Source: Carallia brachiata (taxonomy: Eukaryota; Streptophyta; Magnoliopsida; Malpighiales; Rhizophoraceae). Taken from it: 64,000 nucleotides of DNA. The stretch spans positions 7,296,861 to 7,360,860 of the forward strand of contig JADCRB010000037.1 of the NCBI GenBank assembly GCA_021464245.1, written 5' to 3'. Below are positions 34,815 to 46,366 of this stretch, in pieces. The position numbers and the translations under genes are program-made. Each line of letters starts with the position of its first letter. Positions within the stretch are counted from its first letter, which is position 1. The notes beneath the pieces are model-generated. The model made no database searches. It saw only the letters and a list, made by a program, of their open reading frames with translations, and was not told the origin of the DNA.

Positions 34815-36310
34815 ATGGAAGACTCCAGAAGAACAATGAAGCCGAGTGGTGCCCCTGTGATGCTTGACGAGTTGGATCAACTGGCGCAGAGCACAAAGAA
34901 GGTAAAGCGGACTTTTGTTGGTCTTGTGGTGGAGCAATTGCAGCTAGGTACATTTGTGGCTATGCTGTATGGTGGAGTCATTGGAATGGGGAGGCCGCAC
35001 CCAACCTATTGCGATGTTTTTTTGGCAACAACTCAAGTTACCTCATGGAAGTCGGTATCGAATGATTGTCTGATGGCCGGTGAAGAGGAGCTTAGGTATC
35101 CGGATGATGAGGGAAATGAAGGTCCATGTGATTGCCCGAATTTCCCACTTTGTATTGAGGAGAAGGCGGAACTGAGAAATCTGTGGAAACGTACGTACAT
35201 TGTGAAGATACTGGGCAAGACGGTTGGGTATAGCTTTTTGTACCATCGCCTTGAGCAAATTTGGAGTCTCACTGGTAAAATGATGCTCATTGACTTAGGT
35301 AATGACTTTTCCTGGTCAAGCTCGAGGTTGTGGCTGATTATGAGTTGGTCATGACTAGAGGCCCATGGATCGTTGTGGATCATTATCTCACCTTGAGGCA
35401 TTGGCAACCGGATTTTGACCTTAATGTTACTGGTATTGATAGGGTCGCGGTTTGGATCTGCCTACCGTAATTGCCTATAGAATACTATAATCCAAAGTTT
35501 TTGTGGAGAGTAGGGAACTGGGTGGGTCGTACGGTGAAAATTGATCGTACTACAGCCGAAGTTTCATGGGGTAATTACACCAGACTCTGTGTTGAGATTG
35601 ATCTTGCCCAACCACTAGTGACACGATATTAGGTTGGGGGTAGAGTCAGGAGGATTGAATATGAGGGCCTTAATTTGGTGTGCTTCCAGTGTGGTATATA
35701 TGGTCATCAAACTGGTGCGTGCAAGACAGATGGTTTTGAAGTAGAGGCCACGAAGGCTAAGAGTGGCAGAGAAACAGGCCAAAAACCAGAGGAACAAAGT
35801 GCTTATGGGCCTTGGATGTTAGTGAAACGGACGGGGCGCAGGGGTAATGGTGGGAAGGAAGTGTTAGCCCCAAGTGTCTCCGGTGGAGGTGTTGATGGTG
35901 GTAAGGGTTCTCGTTTCATCGCTCTGGAACTTGATGTTAAAGAGGCCCGTGGTGTGCAGAAGTGATTTTGACTGCTGATGCAAGCTTTCCCCAAGAGGTT
36001 GGAGAGAAGGAGAAACGAATTGCTCGTGGGCATGGGGCTAAGGCTGGCCAAGGGCCACGTAGAAGTTGTGGAAGAGCTTCTGAGTTACAAACTAAGGGTT
36101 CTGTTCACAATGACCAACCAGGTGCTACCAAAGACAACGCAATGTTGGAGTCAGATGTTGTTTTTGTCGTTGGAGGCAATAGGGTGCAGTCCCCTGCAAG
36201 GGAGGGACTTATGACCAAGAACAGTTCTCCAAAGTTAGCCACTGATGGCCATGCTTGTAGCAATAAAGGGGCTTTGGCCATGGACTGTGGTGTCCCTGGC
36301 CACTGATGGC
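34815..36310 (+). pseudogene. LINE-C ORF1 (DUF4283 and zinc knuckle)
   Basis: The N-terminal half (ATG 34815; CNFPLCIEEKAELRNLWKRT-like region) is the leader and DUF4283 start. DUF4283 proper continues near 35210-35460 in another frame (LGKTVGYSFLYHRL, MTRGPWIVVDHYL). Next come VGNWVGRTVKID, the knuckle CFQCGIYGHQTGAC near 35683, the motif YGPWMLVKRTGR near 35806, and a Gly/Lys-rich tail. At least one frameshift after 35300 and further stops (for example 35470 and 35631) break it. RNA-binding role inferred from the family. Confidence 0.8.
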
Positions 36311-36610
36311 CATGTTTATCAGGTATGGAGGTCGATAATTCTAGGCCTTCTGCATCCGGTCTCTCTCCATGTGCTAATGCTCTTCAGTTTGGAAATTAAT
36401 CCGGGCCCCGGGACTAGGGTAGCTGCTGCCATGTTGGGCGCCTCACCTACCATACAACTCGAAGCTAGGTTGAGTTTGGAGCTAGGTTTGGTGTCACAAG
36501 TGGAGGATACTCCCATGCATCTAGACCCAGTACACGGGCTGGTGGATAAGCCGGCAAGTGGACCTGCTGCTTGAACAGGTATTGTTTTCTTACCCCCTCC
36601 CTTTTTTGTT

Positions 36611-39600
36611 ATGGATTGCCTTATTTGGAATTGCTATGGTGTGGCTAGCACCAATTTCTTATGCACGATTAAGTTGTTGGTTAAGGTGCATAGGCCTCGC
36701 ATTGTGGGTATTTTGGAACCCAGAATTAGTGGGCTTCAAGCTGAAAAGGTTTGCAAAGCCATAGGTTTTTCAGAAGTCCTCTGAGAAGAGGCTTGTGGTT
36801 TTGGTGGGGGTGTGTGGATATTATGGAACAGAGCCAACATGCAGTTGACTTTGGTTGAGCGCGACGAACAATTCCTTCATGTTTTAGTACAAGAGTCAAA
36901 CAGTGCTCCTTGGCTCTTGACTGTTGGCTATGTGAATACCTATGATGACCGTCGGCATATGCTTTAGGAAAGGTTAAGGGATTTGAAAGTTCGTGTTGCT
37001 CTCCCCTGGTTAGTGGTCAGGAGATTTAATGATATCAAATCTCCTGAGGAAAAGCGGGGTGGCAGAGCAGCTCAGCGGTATTGTTGGGAAATGTTTTCCA
37101 AATGGATCGATGACATGGATTTTGTGGATTTAGGCTTTTTGGGTTACCATTCACTTGGGTGCGAGTATCGATGCCCAAAACTCGCATCTACTACTATCTT
37201 GATCGTGCTCTCTATAAACATTGATTGGAGACTTCAATGGCCTAAGGCAGTGGTTAGGCATCTCCCTCATGTTGGGTCAGATCATTGTCCTTTGTTAATG
37301 AAGCTTGTAGGGATCCCTCTTCAACCCTCCTCGGTCAAATCCTTTTGAATTCAAGCCGCATGGATGCTTCATGGGGAGTTTCAGAATTTTATTCAAGAGA
37401 AGTGGGAGCCTGAGGCGGCATTACCAAATGCCCTTCGGTCTTTGTCAGTTGAGCTTTCTACTTGGAACCGTCAGGTTTTCGGTAACATCTTCTATAGGAA
37501 AAAAAAGGCTCTTGAATTGGATCTAGGGGTGCCAACTCGCGCTAGCTCGTTGTTTTAATTATGGCTTGCTTGAGTTGGAATGGAAACTATAGTGTGAACT
37601 CTAAGATTTGCTAAAATAAGAGGAAGGTTTTTGGTTTCAAAAGTCAAGGCACTAGTGGATTCATGACGGTGATTGTAACACACGTTTTTTTCATGCTACT
37701 ACTACGGTTAGACGTCGACACAACAAATTGAAGCGGTCAAGGATGAGACGAATAGATGGGTTTGGGAGAGTCAACAATTGTAGGATTTTGCTTGTGACTA
37801 TTTTTCGACTCTGTATACCGAGGACACCCCGGGAGCTGATAAGGGCTTTGGTTTTCTAACTAGTTGTTTTTCTTCTTTATCACTGGTGAATGTGCGCAGC
37901 CTCTCTTTGCCTTTTAGGGCAAATAAAGCTAAGAAAGCTGTGTTCAGTATGAATCTATTTAAAGCGCCTAGCATCAATGGATTTCAAGTCGTCTTCTTCC
38001 AAAGGCTGTGGAATATAGTTGGTGGGTCCATGTCTTCCCTTTTACTCCATATCCTAAATGGTGGTACAGTTCCCGCTGATCTCTGTGAAACACTTTTGGT
38101 CCTCACTCCAAAGTGTGAGAGGCCTCAACGAATTAGTGAGTTTCGGCCCATTAGTCTCTGTGATGTAACTTACAAAACACTCACTAAGGTTCTGGTTAAT
38201 CGTTTGAAGCCCTTGCTACCGAAATGGGTCACTCCAAACCAAACGAGCGTTGTACCGGGACGTCAAATCACTTATAATATTGTTATCTTACAGGAAGTGT
38301 TGCACACTTTGAGGGGATTGCGAGGCAGGAAAGGCTTTATGGTCTTTAAACTTGATTTAGGGAAAGCCTATGATAGGCTTAGGTGGGCATTCATTCATAG
38401 CACAATAGAGGAGTTGGGATTGCCTTTAAATTGGATACGGTTGATTATGGAGTGTGTGTCGTCTACAAGGATGAGTTTTTGTGGAACGGTGCCCTAACAA
38501 AACCTTTTTCACCAACTGAGGGACTTAGGTAAGGGTTCCCCTTGTCCCCATATTTATTTGTCCTCTGTATGGAACATTTGGGGCATTTTATAGACGGGAC
38601 AGTGGCCGCAGGTATTTGGAAGCCTTTGTTCAAATCCAAGAAGGGGCTGGGTTATCCCATTTGTTGTTTGCCAATGATGTGGTTTTATTTGTTGAAGCTT
38701 TAGTCTCACAAGTATTGATTGTCAAAAAGTGCCTGGATGCCTTTTGTGAGGTTTCAAGGTAGAAGTTCAGTCTAGCAAAGTCTAGGATTCTTGTATCTCA
38801 AAATGTGGAAAAGCACATTGCCAGATCTTTGAGTGTGGCTTGTGGATTTAAGTTGACTGAGGACCTTGGTAAATATTTGGGGATGCCCACTTTTAATGGA
38901 AGGCTCACGTTCTCTGCTTATAAAGGCATCATTGAGAAGGTTCAGAATAGTTTGGTAGGGTGGAAGGCCCAACAACTCTCTTTTGCGGGTTGTTTGATTT
39001 TGATTAAGTCGGTAACTTCCTCTATTCCGGCCTTTGCTACGCAAACAGTTCCCTTGCCTACGACAGTGATTGAAAGATTGGATAGGTTGAATAGAAGTTT
39101 TTTTATGGGGGGAATACAAATCAGTGCAGAAGGGTTCATCTTGTCAATTGGCATGAAGTGTGCAAACCGAAACATAAAGGGGGATTGGGCATTAGAATGG
39201 CCAAAAATGCTAATCTTGCATTTCTTGCAAAATTGGGGTAGAGGTTCATCATTGAACCTGGTAGCCCTTGGGTGCAATTGTTGAAAGGTAAGTATTGCAG
39301 AACGGAGGAGAGCTCCATTCATTTTTAAAAAGTAGCATTAGCTACCTAGAGGGGGATGGTTCGGGGTAAGGGCTTGTTGGAAGAAAATTGTAAGTGACGT
39401 TTAAGGAATGGGCCCACCATTAGATTCTGGACTGATTTGTGGCTACTAGATGTGCCTTTGCAGTCCCTTGCACTACGGCCTCTTAGTTAGTAGGAGCTGT
39501 TTTACCCAGTAGCGTATTATTGGAAGCACGACATTGGTTGGAATTGGATTGACTTGGAAAACTTGTTGCCCTCGACTGTCTGCCGTTCTTTGGCAACTTA

Positions 39601-40630
39601 TTTGGTATCTAATAATCGTCACAATAGGGATAGGTTATGTTGGGGCCGGTCCTCTGATGGCCACTTTTAAGTGAAAGAGGCTTACATGGCCTCAAATAGG
39701 CAGGATGCACTCCCACGTTGGAATCCACATCTGAACATGATTTGGAAACTAAAGGAGGCTGAAAGGGTACGGTGCTTTATGTGGTGAGTTGCTAGAGGAC
39801 GTATCTTATTGAACCAAGAGCGATGGTGTAGAGGTATCTCTAATTCACCCACTTGTTATTTATGTGGTTTATATGATGAATCTATTATACATTTGCTGAG
39901 GGATTGCCATTTGGCTGCGCGTTTATGGGGTTCCTTAGTGCCTTCGGCAAAGAAAGCACAATTCTTTCATGATCCTCCCGACATTTGGCTCTTGACCAAC
40001 CTTACTCCTACGCGCTTGAATGCTTGACCGAGGGATGAATGGCCAATGATCTTTGTAGTAGCATGTTGGTACCTGTGGAAGTGGAGAAATGAATTTTACT
40101 TTGGGGGAGTTCGATACCTCAATTATGCCAAGGAGCCCATTCTTGATATGGTCAACACTAGCCTCGATGACAAGCTAAATGTACTAGTCGTGGGAAGGGA
40201 CCAACCTGTTTCAAGGCCCTTAATTGGATGGGAACCACCAAGCGAGGCATGGACTAAAGCCAATACTGACGGCGCTTGGAAGCATGGATATGCGTGCGCC
40301 GAGGGAGTCTTCCAAGACTCTCGGGGTTGCTGGGTTGGGGGCTTTGTACATAATGTTGGATCTTGTTCAATTGTTGTAGCAGAAATTTGGGGTATCTACC
40401 ATGGGCTAGACTTGGCGTGGCAATGGGGCATTCAAAAGCTTTGGCTTGAATCTAACTCATTAGTGGTTGTAGCCAGTTTGACTAAAGATGTTCCTTCTAC
40501 CCATTCGGGGGCCAATTTTATTCTTGCTTGCCATAATATGTTGAAGAGGGACTGGCATGTTCACATTACTCATGTGCTAAGAGAAGGGAATTAAGCAGTC
40601 GATTGGATGGCAAATTTTGTTGGCACTTTA
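36611..40630 (+). pseudogene. LINE-C ORF2 (endonuclease, RT, zf-RVT, RNase H)
   Basis: ATG 36611 starts MDCLIWNCYGVAS, the endonuclease N-terminus; it continues with GILEPRISG, VVRRFNDIKSPEEKRGG and VGSDHCPLLM (about 37290). RT: LVLTPKCERPQRISEFRPIS, VPGRQITYNI, LDLGKAYDRLRW (37886-38497), then FPLSPYLF, LLFANDVVLF (Asp to Asn in FADD) and KYLGMPTFNG (38805-39284). zf-RVT: CYLCGLYDESIIHLLRDC (about 39860). RNase H: ANTDGAWKHGYA, AEIWGIYHGLDLA, HITHVLREGN (40046-40594). Several in-frame stops and shifts inactivate it. Confidence 0.88.
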
Positions 40631-40734
40631 AACTAGGGTCTTCTTCTAATGGTAGTGCCTCTCAATGACATTTTGTCCTTGCTACAGTAGGATATTATTG
40701 GGGTCCAATGGCCTCATGGTTTGATGTTGTAAGC

Positions 40735-40890
40735 CTTTTTTATGTTGGCCTCTGGGCCTCCTTCTGTAACTAAAAAAAAATTGATTCTAATAAACTGAAT
40801 ACTGAGCATTTTTTATCCTGGCCTTCGGGCCTCCGGGCCTCCTTTTGTAATTAAAAAAAAATTTGATTCTAATAAACTGAATACTGAGCG
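40735..40890 (+). repeat. Duplicated LINE-C 3' tail
   Basis: The module GGGCCTCCTT(C/T)TGTAA(C/T)T, poly-A, TTGATTCTAATAAACTGAAT, ACTGAGC occurs twice about 82 bp apart. This is either tandem duplication of the tail with its flank or repeated retroposition into the same site. Confidence 0.8.
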
Positions 40891-40915
40891 ATTTTAGATT
40901 ATAAAAAAAAAAAAG

Positions 40916-42349
40916 AATTTGATCCCCAAAAAGAGACAGAACCACATCAACCAATTCTTTAGTACTCTCTTTCCTCTTGCCGCCACTTTGCACTTTTGAC
41001 CTAGGGGCTTTTTGAGGGGATGAGATTTGACCTAGGGAACACTTACACCTTCGTTGTCTTGGGCACCAGCCAACGCGTGCATTGTTCCATACTAAAAAGT
41101 CAATTCTGTAGCCCCATTTGAGGTTTCAAGGCATTTAATATGCTCCAGATTATTGGCAGCTATGTTATCCTCTCTTGCCATCGGAGTTACTCTCAGATCT
41201 GGCCTACCCTCTCCCTACTCAGATGAGACCCCTGCTTGGACTTCTCTGTGCGCCGTCTACAACAATCCCTACTCCTAGTCTTATCCTTGGTACTAGCCGT
41301 TCTGCTCGAAGCGAATTCCCTTATTGCCCTTGTCTCTCTCCTTCCAATTGATGTAAGAGACATTTTTTTTTTTAATCTGTATGACCTATTCTACCACACA
41401 GGAAACAAAAATCTGGAAGCTTCTCGTAATGAAAATGGATCCAGCATTTGTTTCCTTCTGGTTCTGTGGTGTAGAAACCTATCCACAGATGATCCTTTAC
41501 TCAAACTCGAGCAAGTAGTCGCATATAACTATGCCAATTTAAAGAATTATCTAGATTATAATCAACCTACATCAAGCCATTAAACAAATTCCCATTCTTT
41601 CTTGCATTTTCATGAGTCATTTGCTCTAGAAAGAGCCTATGAACTTGAAGCCACATTGGTGAAGATGAGAAATCCAACTCATCAAGAGCTAGATGTGCAG
41701 GCCATTCTTTAAGTATAAAGAGCTGGTTGGAAAAGTTCCAAGGCATGGCATTTAAAACTCATCGTCTCTCGGTTTCCTTGCTAAACGCAATTGGAAATAA
41801 ATTCACTTTCAATAACGGGATAATCAACTTTTTAGGTCTAAACCTTTATGATTTTTTCTATTTTGAGGTCTAAACCTTTATTTTATTTTATTTTTTCTAT
41901 TCAAGTCATTTTGTTTAATTTACCGTCAACTTTTTCGTTACATCTAACGGAAACAGGCGGAAATAGGATTAAAGTTAATGGAAAAGTTAACGATTTCATT
42001 GTAAAAGGACTTGAATAGAACAAAAAATAAAGGTTTAGACCTTAAATAGAAAACTTAAAAGGTTTAGGTCTCAAATAAAAAAAAAATACAAAGGTTTAGG
42101 CCTAAAAAGTTGGTTATCCCCTTTCAGAAACTAAACCTCAAGTTCTCCCAAAATATTCCCAATTCGTTTGAGAATGGACCATACCACATTGGGGCCGAAC
42201 TACCTTTTGGAAAAAATCTTACCCTCCAAGATAGATTTAGCCACTTTTTGTGCTACTGTGGGTTTAGTTTCCAACTCTAAAACTGGTTCTTGCCAACCAA
42301 ATGCATTAGTCAATTGAACTGGCTCATTTATATTAGGTTCAGTAGCCAT
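40916..42349 (-). pseudogene. LINE-B ORF1, N-terminal part (DUF4283 and zinc knuckle)
   Basis: Starts MATEPNINEPVQLTNAFGW at 42349. DUF4283 continues (KSILEGKIFSKR, ILGELEV), is cut by the MITE at 41815-42120, and resumes as SLFILKEWPAHLALDELDF, WLQVHRLFLEQMTHEN and WHSYMRLLARV. The knuckle region KCWIHFHYEKLPDFC then CFLCGRIGHTD follows near 41450-41382; its last Cys is lost. The C-terminal tail reads SKVQSGGKRKESTKEL to the LINE-C junction. Several stops. Confidence 0.8.
41815..42120. mobile_element. Mutator-like MITE in LINE-B ORF1
   Basis: Ends GGGATAATCAACTTTTTAGG and inverse GGGATAACCAACTTTTTAGG with long arms. Flanked by CTTTCAATA (41806-41814) and CTTTCAGAA (42121-42129), a 9-bp duplication with two mismatches. 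306 bp, non-coding. Confidence 0.8.
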
Positions 42350-42445
42350 AATTAAGAAGCCCTGGACTTGGGTTCACTAATTGTAGAATAAACAACGTAA
42401 GCAAGTTGGAGTAAAGGTGGCTGAGTAGGGGAAACTTCGTTGAGT

Positions 42446-42835
42446 GTTATGAAAATGAGAAGTAACAGGTAAGGGGGACAAAGGTGGTTAAATGAGGAGA
42501 CAGATCAGGGGAACATTTGGACACCATGTGGTGAAGGCCAGATGACACCTGTTGGAGAATAAAGCTTGACAAAAGCTAAAAAGAGCCATGAGTGGGAAGA
42601 GGATAATTCTAGCAAGGTTTGGTCGGGTACTATGAAAGTGAGATGTAGCAAGTAATGGGGCCAAAAAGGGTTAAAGAAGGGGTGAGAAAAAGGGAACACT
42701 CGGACACATTGAAATTAAGGGACTAGACGACACTTTTAGGAGACTGAGTTTTGGCAAGAACTAAAGAGAAAAACAAGTGGGAAGAAAAGAGATCTAGGAA
42801 GGAACATAGCAGGGTACCATGGGCCTAGAACACTG
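42446..42835 (-). repeat. Tandem units in LINE-B 5' UTR
   Basis: Two imperfect units of about 182 bp (starting near 42446 and 42628) plus the start of a third (near 42813) share (A)TATGAAA(A/G)TGAGA, GGGGAACA/GGGAACAC, GACGACAC/GATGACAC, AAGCTAAAAAGA-like and AAGTGGGAAGA words. They lie just upstream of ORF1, where an LINE promoter would be. Confidence 0.65.
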
Positions 42836-42990
42836 CCACCTTGAGGGAGTAGAAAAGCCTCATCTAGTAGGAGAGGACCTTCCTCAAGAAACCATTTGGA
42901 GTACAACAATTCAACACGTGCATGCTATTTGTACTTACATAAGATGTGAGTATAATAAACTTATCTACAAATATCTGGGCAATCGGGTTT

Positions 42991-43535
42991 AGAGTTTAAA
43001 TGAAAAAAAAATGTGCCCCAAAAAATTGGAAATTGGTAGACAAAAAATCCCAAAAAAAAAAGTCGTACGTTTTCCTCTTCAATTCTGAATTGCCGAACCC
43101 CTCAAACCAGAGTCCTCCAAATTGGCATCCTCTGACCAAGCGACAATCCTAGCACAATCGCGTGCTAGTAAGGCCTGTGAAATTCAGGTTCTGTAGTGGG
43201 AGTTCTGTCAAATTCATATTCTTGTCGGTCGTTATTTTAATTAGCTTTTCCAGGTTTGGAAATTTCTCTTCTTTTGTTTGATTTATTTTTTTTCTTTTTT
43301 TCCCTACCATTTTTTGGAGCCCGACCTAGTAATCCAGAGAATTTTCCCTCGTTTTTCTCTTTTTTTTCTTTTTTTTGTTTTCTCGACTAGCAAACTAATT
43401 AGGGTTTTCATGTTTGATAATAACATTAAAAATTTTCAATTTTAATAAAATACATGGATTCAATTTTGTTAGGTGATAAGAATACTGTTATTTTCTCGTT
43501 GCAATGGTGGCTAAAGGTTGAACATTTCCACTAAT
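42991..43535. other. Intergenic DNA left of the chromovirus element
   Basis: No gene recognised. Pyrimidine-rich stretches occur near 43270-43380. This is the original neighbour of the H-protein pseudogene now lying right of the gypsy element. Confidence 0.35.
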
Positions 43536-43915
43536 TGATGCAATTGCTGATAAGGATTTCTTTTTCCAAAAGAAATTTCGAAAGTTTTGGCCCTCTTAGG
43601 AGTTATTATTCAATTAATAAATTTTTATCTTAATTAGGACGTGTTTATTTATGTGTTTTTCATTTAGTTATTTTAGTATTTATCTTTCACAGTTATCCTG
43701 TCTTTATTGGGATTTATTCTTATCATTATCTATTAGTTTACTCTATAAATAAAACTTTAGACTCTCATTGTTAGGCGGACTTGTTATGATATTGAATATT
43801 AAATTCAAAGTATTTTTCAAGTGAATTCTCATTTTTTTATGTGGATTTTCGAGTGTTTTTAGTTGTCAGGTGGATTCTTCACTTAGAATTTTTTTTCGTT
43901 ATTTGTCCAACATCA
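43536..43915 (+). repeat. Chromovirus 5' LTR
   Basis: 380 bp, TGATG to CATCA. Contains TATAAAT at 43744-43750. By eye clearly related to, but well diverged from, the 3' LTR. Confidence 0.85.
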
Positions 43916-43917
43916 AT

Positions 43918-43929
43918 TTGGTATCAAAT
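43918..43929 (+). other. Chromovirus primer-binding site
   Basis: TGGTATCAAATC, two mismatches from the tRNA-iMet complement TGGTATCAGAGC, two bases after the LTR. The leader that follows (43930-45060) is unusually C-rich near 44040-44540 and ends in A-rich tracts. Confidence 0.75.
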
Positions 43930-45062
43930 CAAACCTACAATCCAAACCCCTTTGTCGATCCTAAACTACACAAAACAAGCCTTCCAAATCTGTTCCTAAA
44001 CTTGTTTTTCCCCAAAAGCACTCAAAACACCTCGAAAATCAAAAACACATTTTAAAACGATTTGTTTGTCCGCTGTTACTCCTGCTCGCTAGAGAACCAG
44101 CTCCACCGCTACGAGCTATTGCCTCCTATCACTAGCGACACCTAAAGACCCCTTCACTAGAATTGTGGAGCACTGATACACACATCCTCTGTATTCACGC
44201 CCCGAAAATCGGCCAGTAATTGTCCAAACGACTGCTCAACTCTTGTTGTCGTCTCTTGCTCGGGTACCTTTCTGTCGCCTATCCTGTACATCGTTGAAGC
44301 TCCAAATTAGTCTATAACAAATTACATACATTCGATCGACCCTTCCCCGCCACCAGCGACCCCAGATAGGGCCTACACGATGCCGTCCAAGAGCTTCTCC
44401 TCTGCGTACCGCCGCTTGCCCTCGAGTTCCTTCGTGGCACACTACCAGACGTGCGATGCCAGTACCCTTAACCTAAAAACGGCCTCCACTTGGGTCCTCT
44501 ACCCTCGTTGGAGCCTGAGTTTCATCGCTGGAGAACTTCCATTACAGCAAGCAAAAGGTATACTGTCGTGTGAGGTATATTCCTTCTTTTGAGAATTTGA
44601 TTAATATTGCTGAGTTTGTTATTTTAAGTAAATTTGTATTTGGTTTTAAAAAAAAAAAAAAAAAAAACCACCCATTGTTACCTACACTATATCAAACAAA
44701 TTACAGCCTCCATATTTCCTTTTTCTTTTTGTTCACATCCACTTCCATATCTTACTGTCCATTTATTTACCAGCCTTTTATTTTACCATAGTCTATTTTT
44801 GTTTTACTTGCACCTTTTATTTTTTGTCCATAGCACTATCATTCACATTTTAATTTACTTATGGTTTTGTTCATCATAGTATTTTATAATTTTTATTACT
44901 TTTTGTGATTAGTGTTTATCTCAGCATAAAATTCTTTGTTCACAAAAAAAAAAAAAAAGGTTAACAACAAAAAAAACCACCAAATTTTCCAATAAACCCT
45001 CCTCTGAAATAGATGACCTCTGTGAAGAAATTTTAGCCACACAACTAGCCCATCATTCCAAC

Positions 45063-46215
45063 ATGAACAGTCTTAAAAATAATTTTGCAAATTTGTCCAC
45101 CCAGCTAAATGCTATTTTAAAACATTTGGACAAACAACTAGTGGTTATGTTTGTTGGACAACCAACTGAGGCAACCCATGCTGAGAGTTCTGTCAATGCC
45201 AAATTTCCTGCGCTTTACCCTCGAGACCCTAAGAATTTATTCATCCCAAGTCCAACTGTTAGGTTTTCTCCTGATGGAAACCTACACGATCAAATTGATG
45301 ATGGTGATTTTTATTGTGATGCTAGAGTTGTACGTAAGCATCCTATTCATGATTTATGTGATGATATGCATAATCAAGTTTATGATAGGCATCATAGGCC
45401 ACAACACATGCATGCACGTTTAGATCATAATGACAACACCAGAAAGATTAAGTTAAATGCTTTTGAGTATAATAGTGAATTAAATGCTGAAATGTTTATG
45501 GATTGACTTGATAGTTTAGAGAATTATTTTGATTGGTATGGAGTAAGTGATCTTGAGCATGTCCAATTTACAAAAATGAAATTGGTTAGGCTTGTTAAGA
45601 AATTTTGGCAAAATGAGTTTCGTAAATTTACACGTTTAGGTGAGCTTCCCATTATTCTATGGGATGTCATGAAAATGAAGCTGAAAGCAAAATAAAATCC
45701 CACCTTTCATGGGAATGAGCGTTATACTCAACTCCTAACTCTTAGGCAATCAACTTCTACTGTCATTGCCTACATGTCTAAATTCAAAGAGTTTCTTCTT
45801 AGATGTGAGTTATATAAAGACCCTCTCCTTACTATTAACCATTTTGCTAATGGCCTCAAAACCGAGATCCCAAAAAAGGTTGTTTTGTTAGGTCCTAATT
45901 CTTTGGAAGAGGTCTATCATAAGGCCTTAGAGGTCAAAAAGTACGCTAAGACCTTTTCCTTCTCGTGCTCGTCCCTCTTTGTTGGAGCGCGTGCAACCAA
46001 AACCTTCTTTTCTTATGGTCCAACTGTTTAGTCTAAACCCGTCAATCTATCCACCCTGTTTCATTCCACTCCTGCCGCTTCTCGTCTGGTAGGATCTTTT
46101 TTTTAATCTCATGTTAGTAACTCTCCCATTAAGTGTTACCATTGCTATAAAAAGGATCACATTGCCTCTCATTCTCCTAATTGTACTCTCGTTATGGAAA
46201 AAAAAGTGTGATGAT
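45063..46215 (+). pseudogene. Chromovirus gag relic
   Basis: Starts MNSLKNNFANLSTQLN; capsid-like region LDSLENYFDWYGVSDLEHV, VIAYMSKFKEFLLRCELY, INHFANGLKTEI, EVYHKALEVKKYA; then the zinc knuckle CYHCYKKDHIASHSPNC near 46140. Stops after FMD (45504) and KLKAK (about 45692) break the frame. Confidence 0.8.
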
Positions 46216-46366
46216 CTCTTAGAGAGTGAAAATTAAGTTGTTGATTCATTAGAGTACTCTAGTAAAGACGATGAATTCATAGAGGATTTCAAGGAAGATG
46301 ACAAGCACTGTGTTGTTTTTAGGTGTTTTTTTCTCTACTATTGTGGACAATAACATGTGAAAACAT

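Larger units (their letters stand above)
34765..40915 (+). mobile_element. LINE-C: plus-strand LINE inserted in LINE-B ORF1
   Basis: Full-length L1-type element with ORF1 (34815-36310) and ORF2 (36611-40630), a 3' end with GGCCT...GGGCCTCC and TTTTGTAATT before poly-A, and the 8-bp target duplication AATTTGAT at both outer ends. Orientation is opposite to LINE-B. Both ends show repeated poly-A plus TTGATTC modules (34775-34800, 40772-40790, 40853-40870), so the tail was duplicated or the site was hit more than once. The catalytic RT motif reads FAND and several stops are present. Confidence 0.88.
29591..42990 (-). mobile_element. LINE-B: minus-strand LINE split by LINE-C
   Basis: ORF2 (29595-34245) and ORF1 (34250-34764 and 40916-42349) belong to one element cut by LINE-C at 34765-40915. 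The target sequence AATTTGAT appears on both sides (34757-34764, 40916-40923), and the ORF1 frame (LSLFGDQI then FNATNLSLVSL) is continuous when the insertion and one target copy are left out. Two further insertions: an AT-rich block in ORF2 (32679-33236) and a MITE in ORF1 (41815-42120). The 5' UTR holds tandem units. Ends near 29.59 and 43.0 kb are approximate. Confidence 0.85.

Noticed and set aside
34815..35354. A free-standing 179-residue host gene
   Set aside because: It is the ORF1 start of LINE-C; DUF4283 continues after a frameshift and the zinc knuckle and ORF2 follow in order.
40787..41583. Frames on both strands here as a distinct gene
   Set aside because: The minus strand reads LINE-B ORF1 (knuckle and tail); the plus-strand frame 41236-41583 is its shadow.
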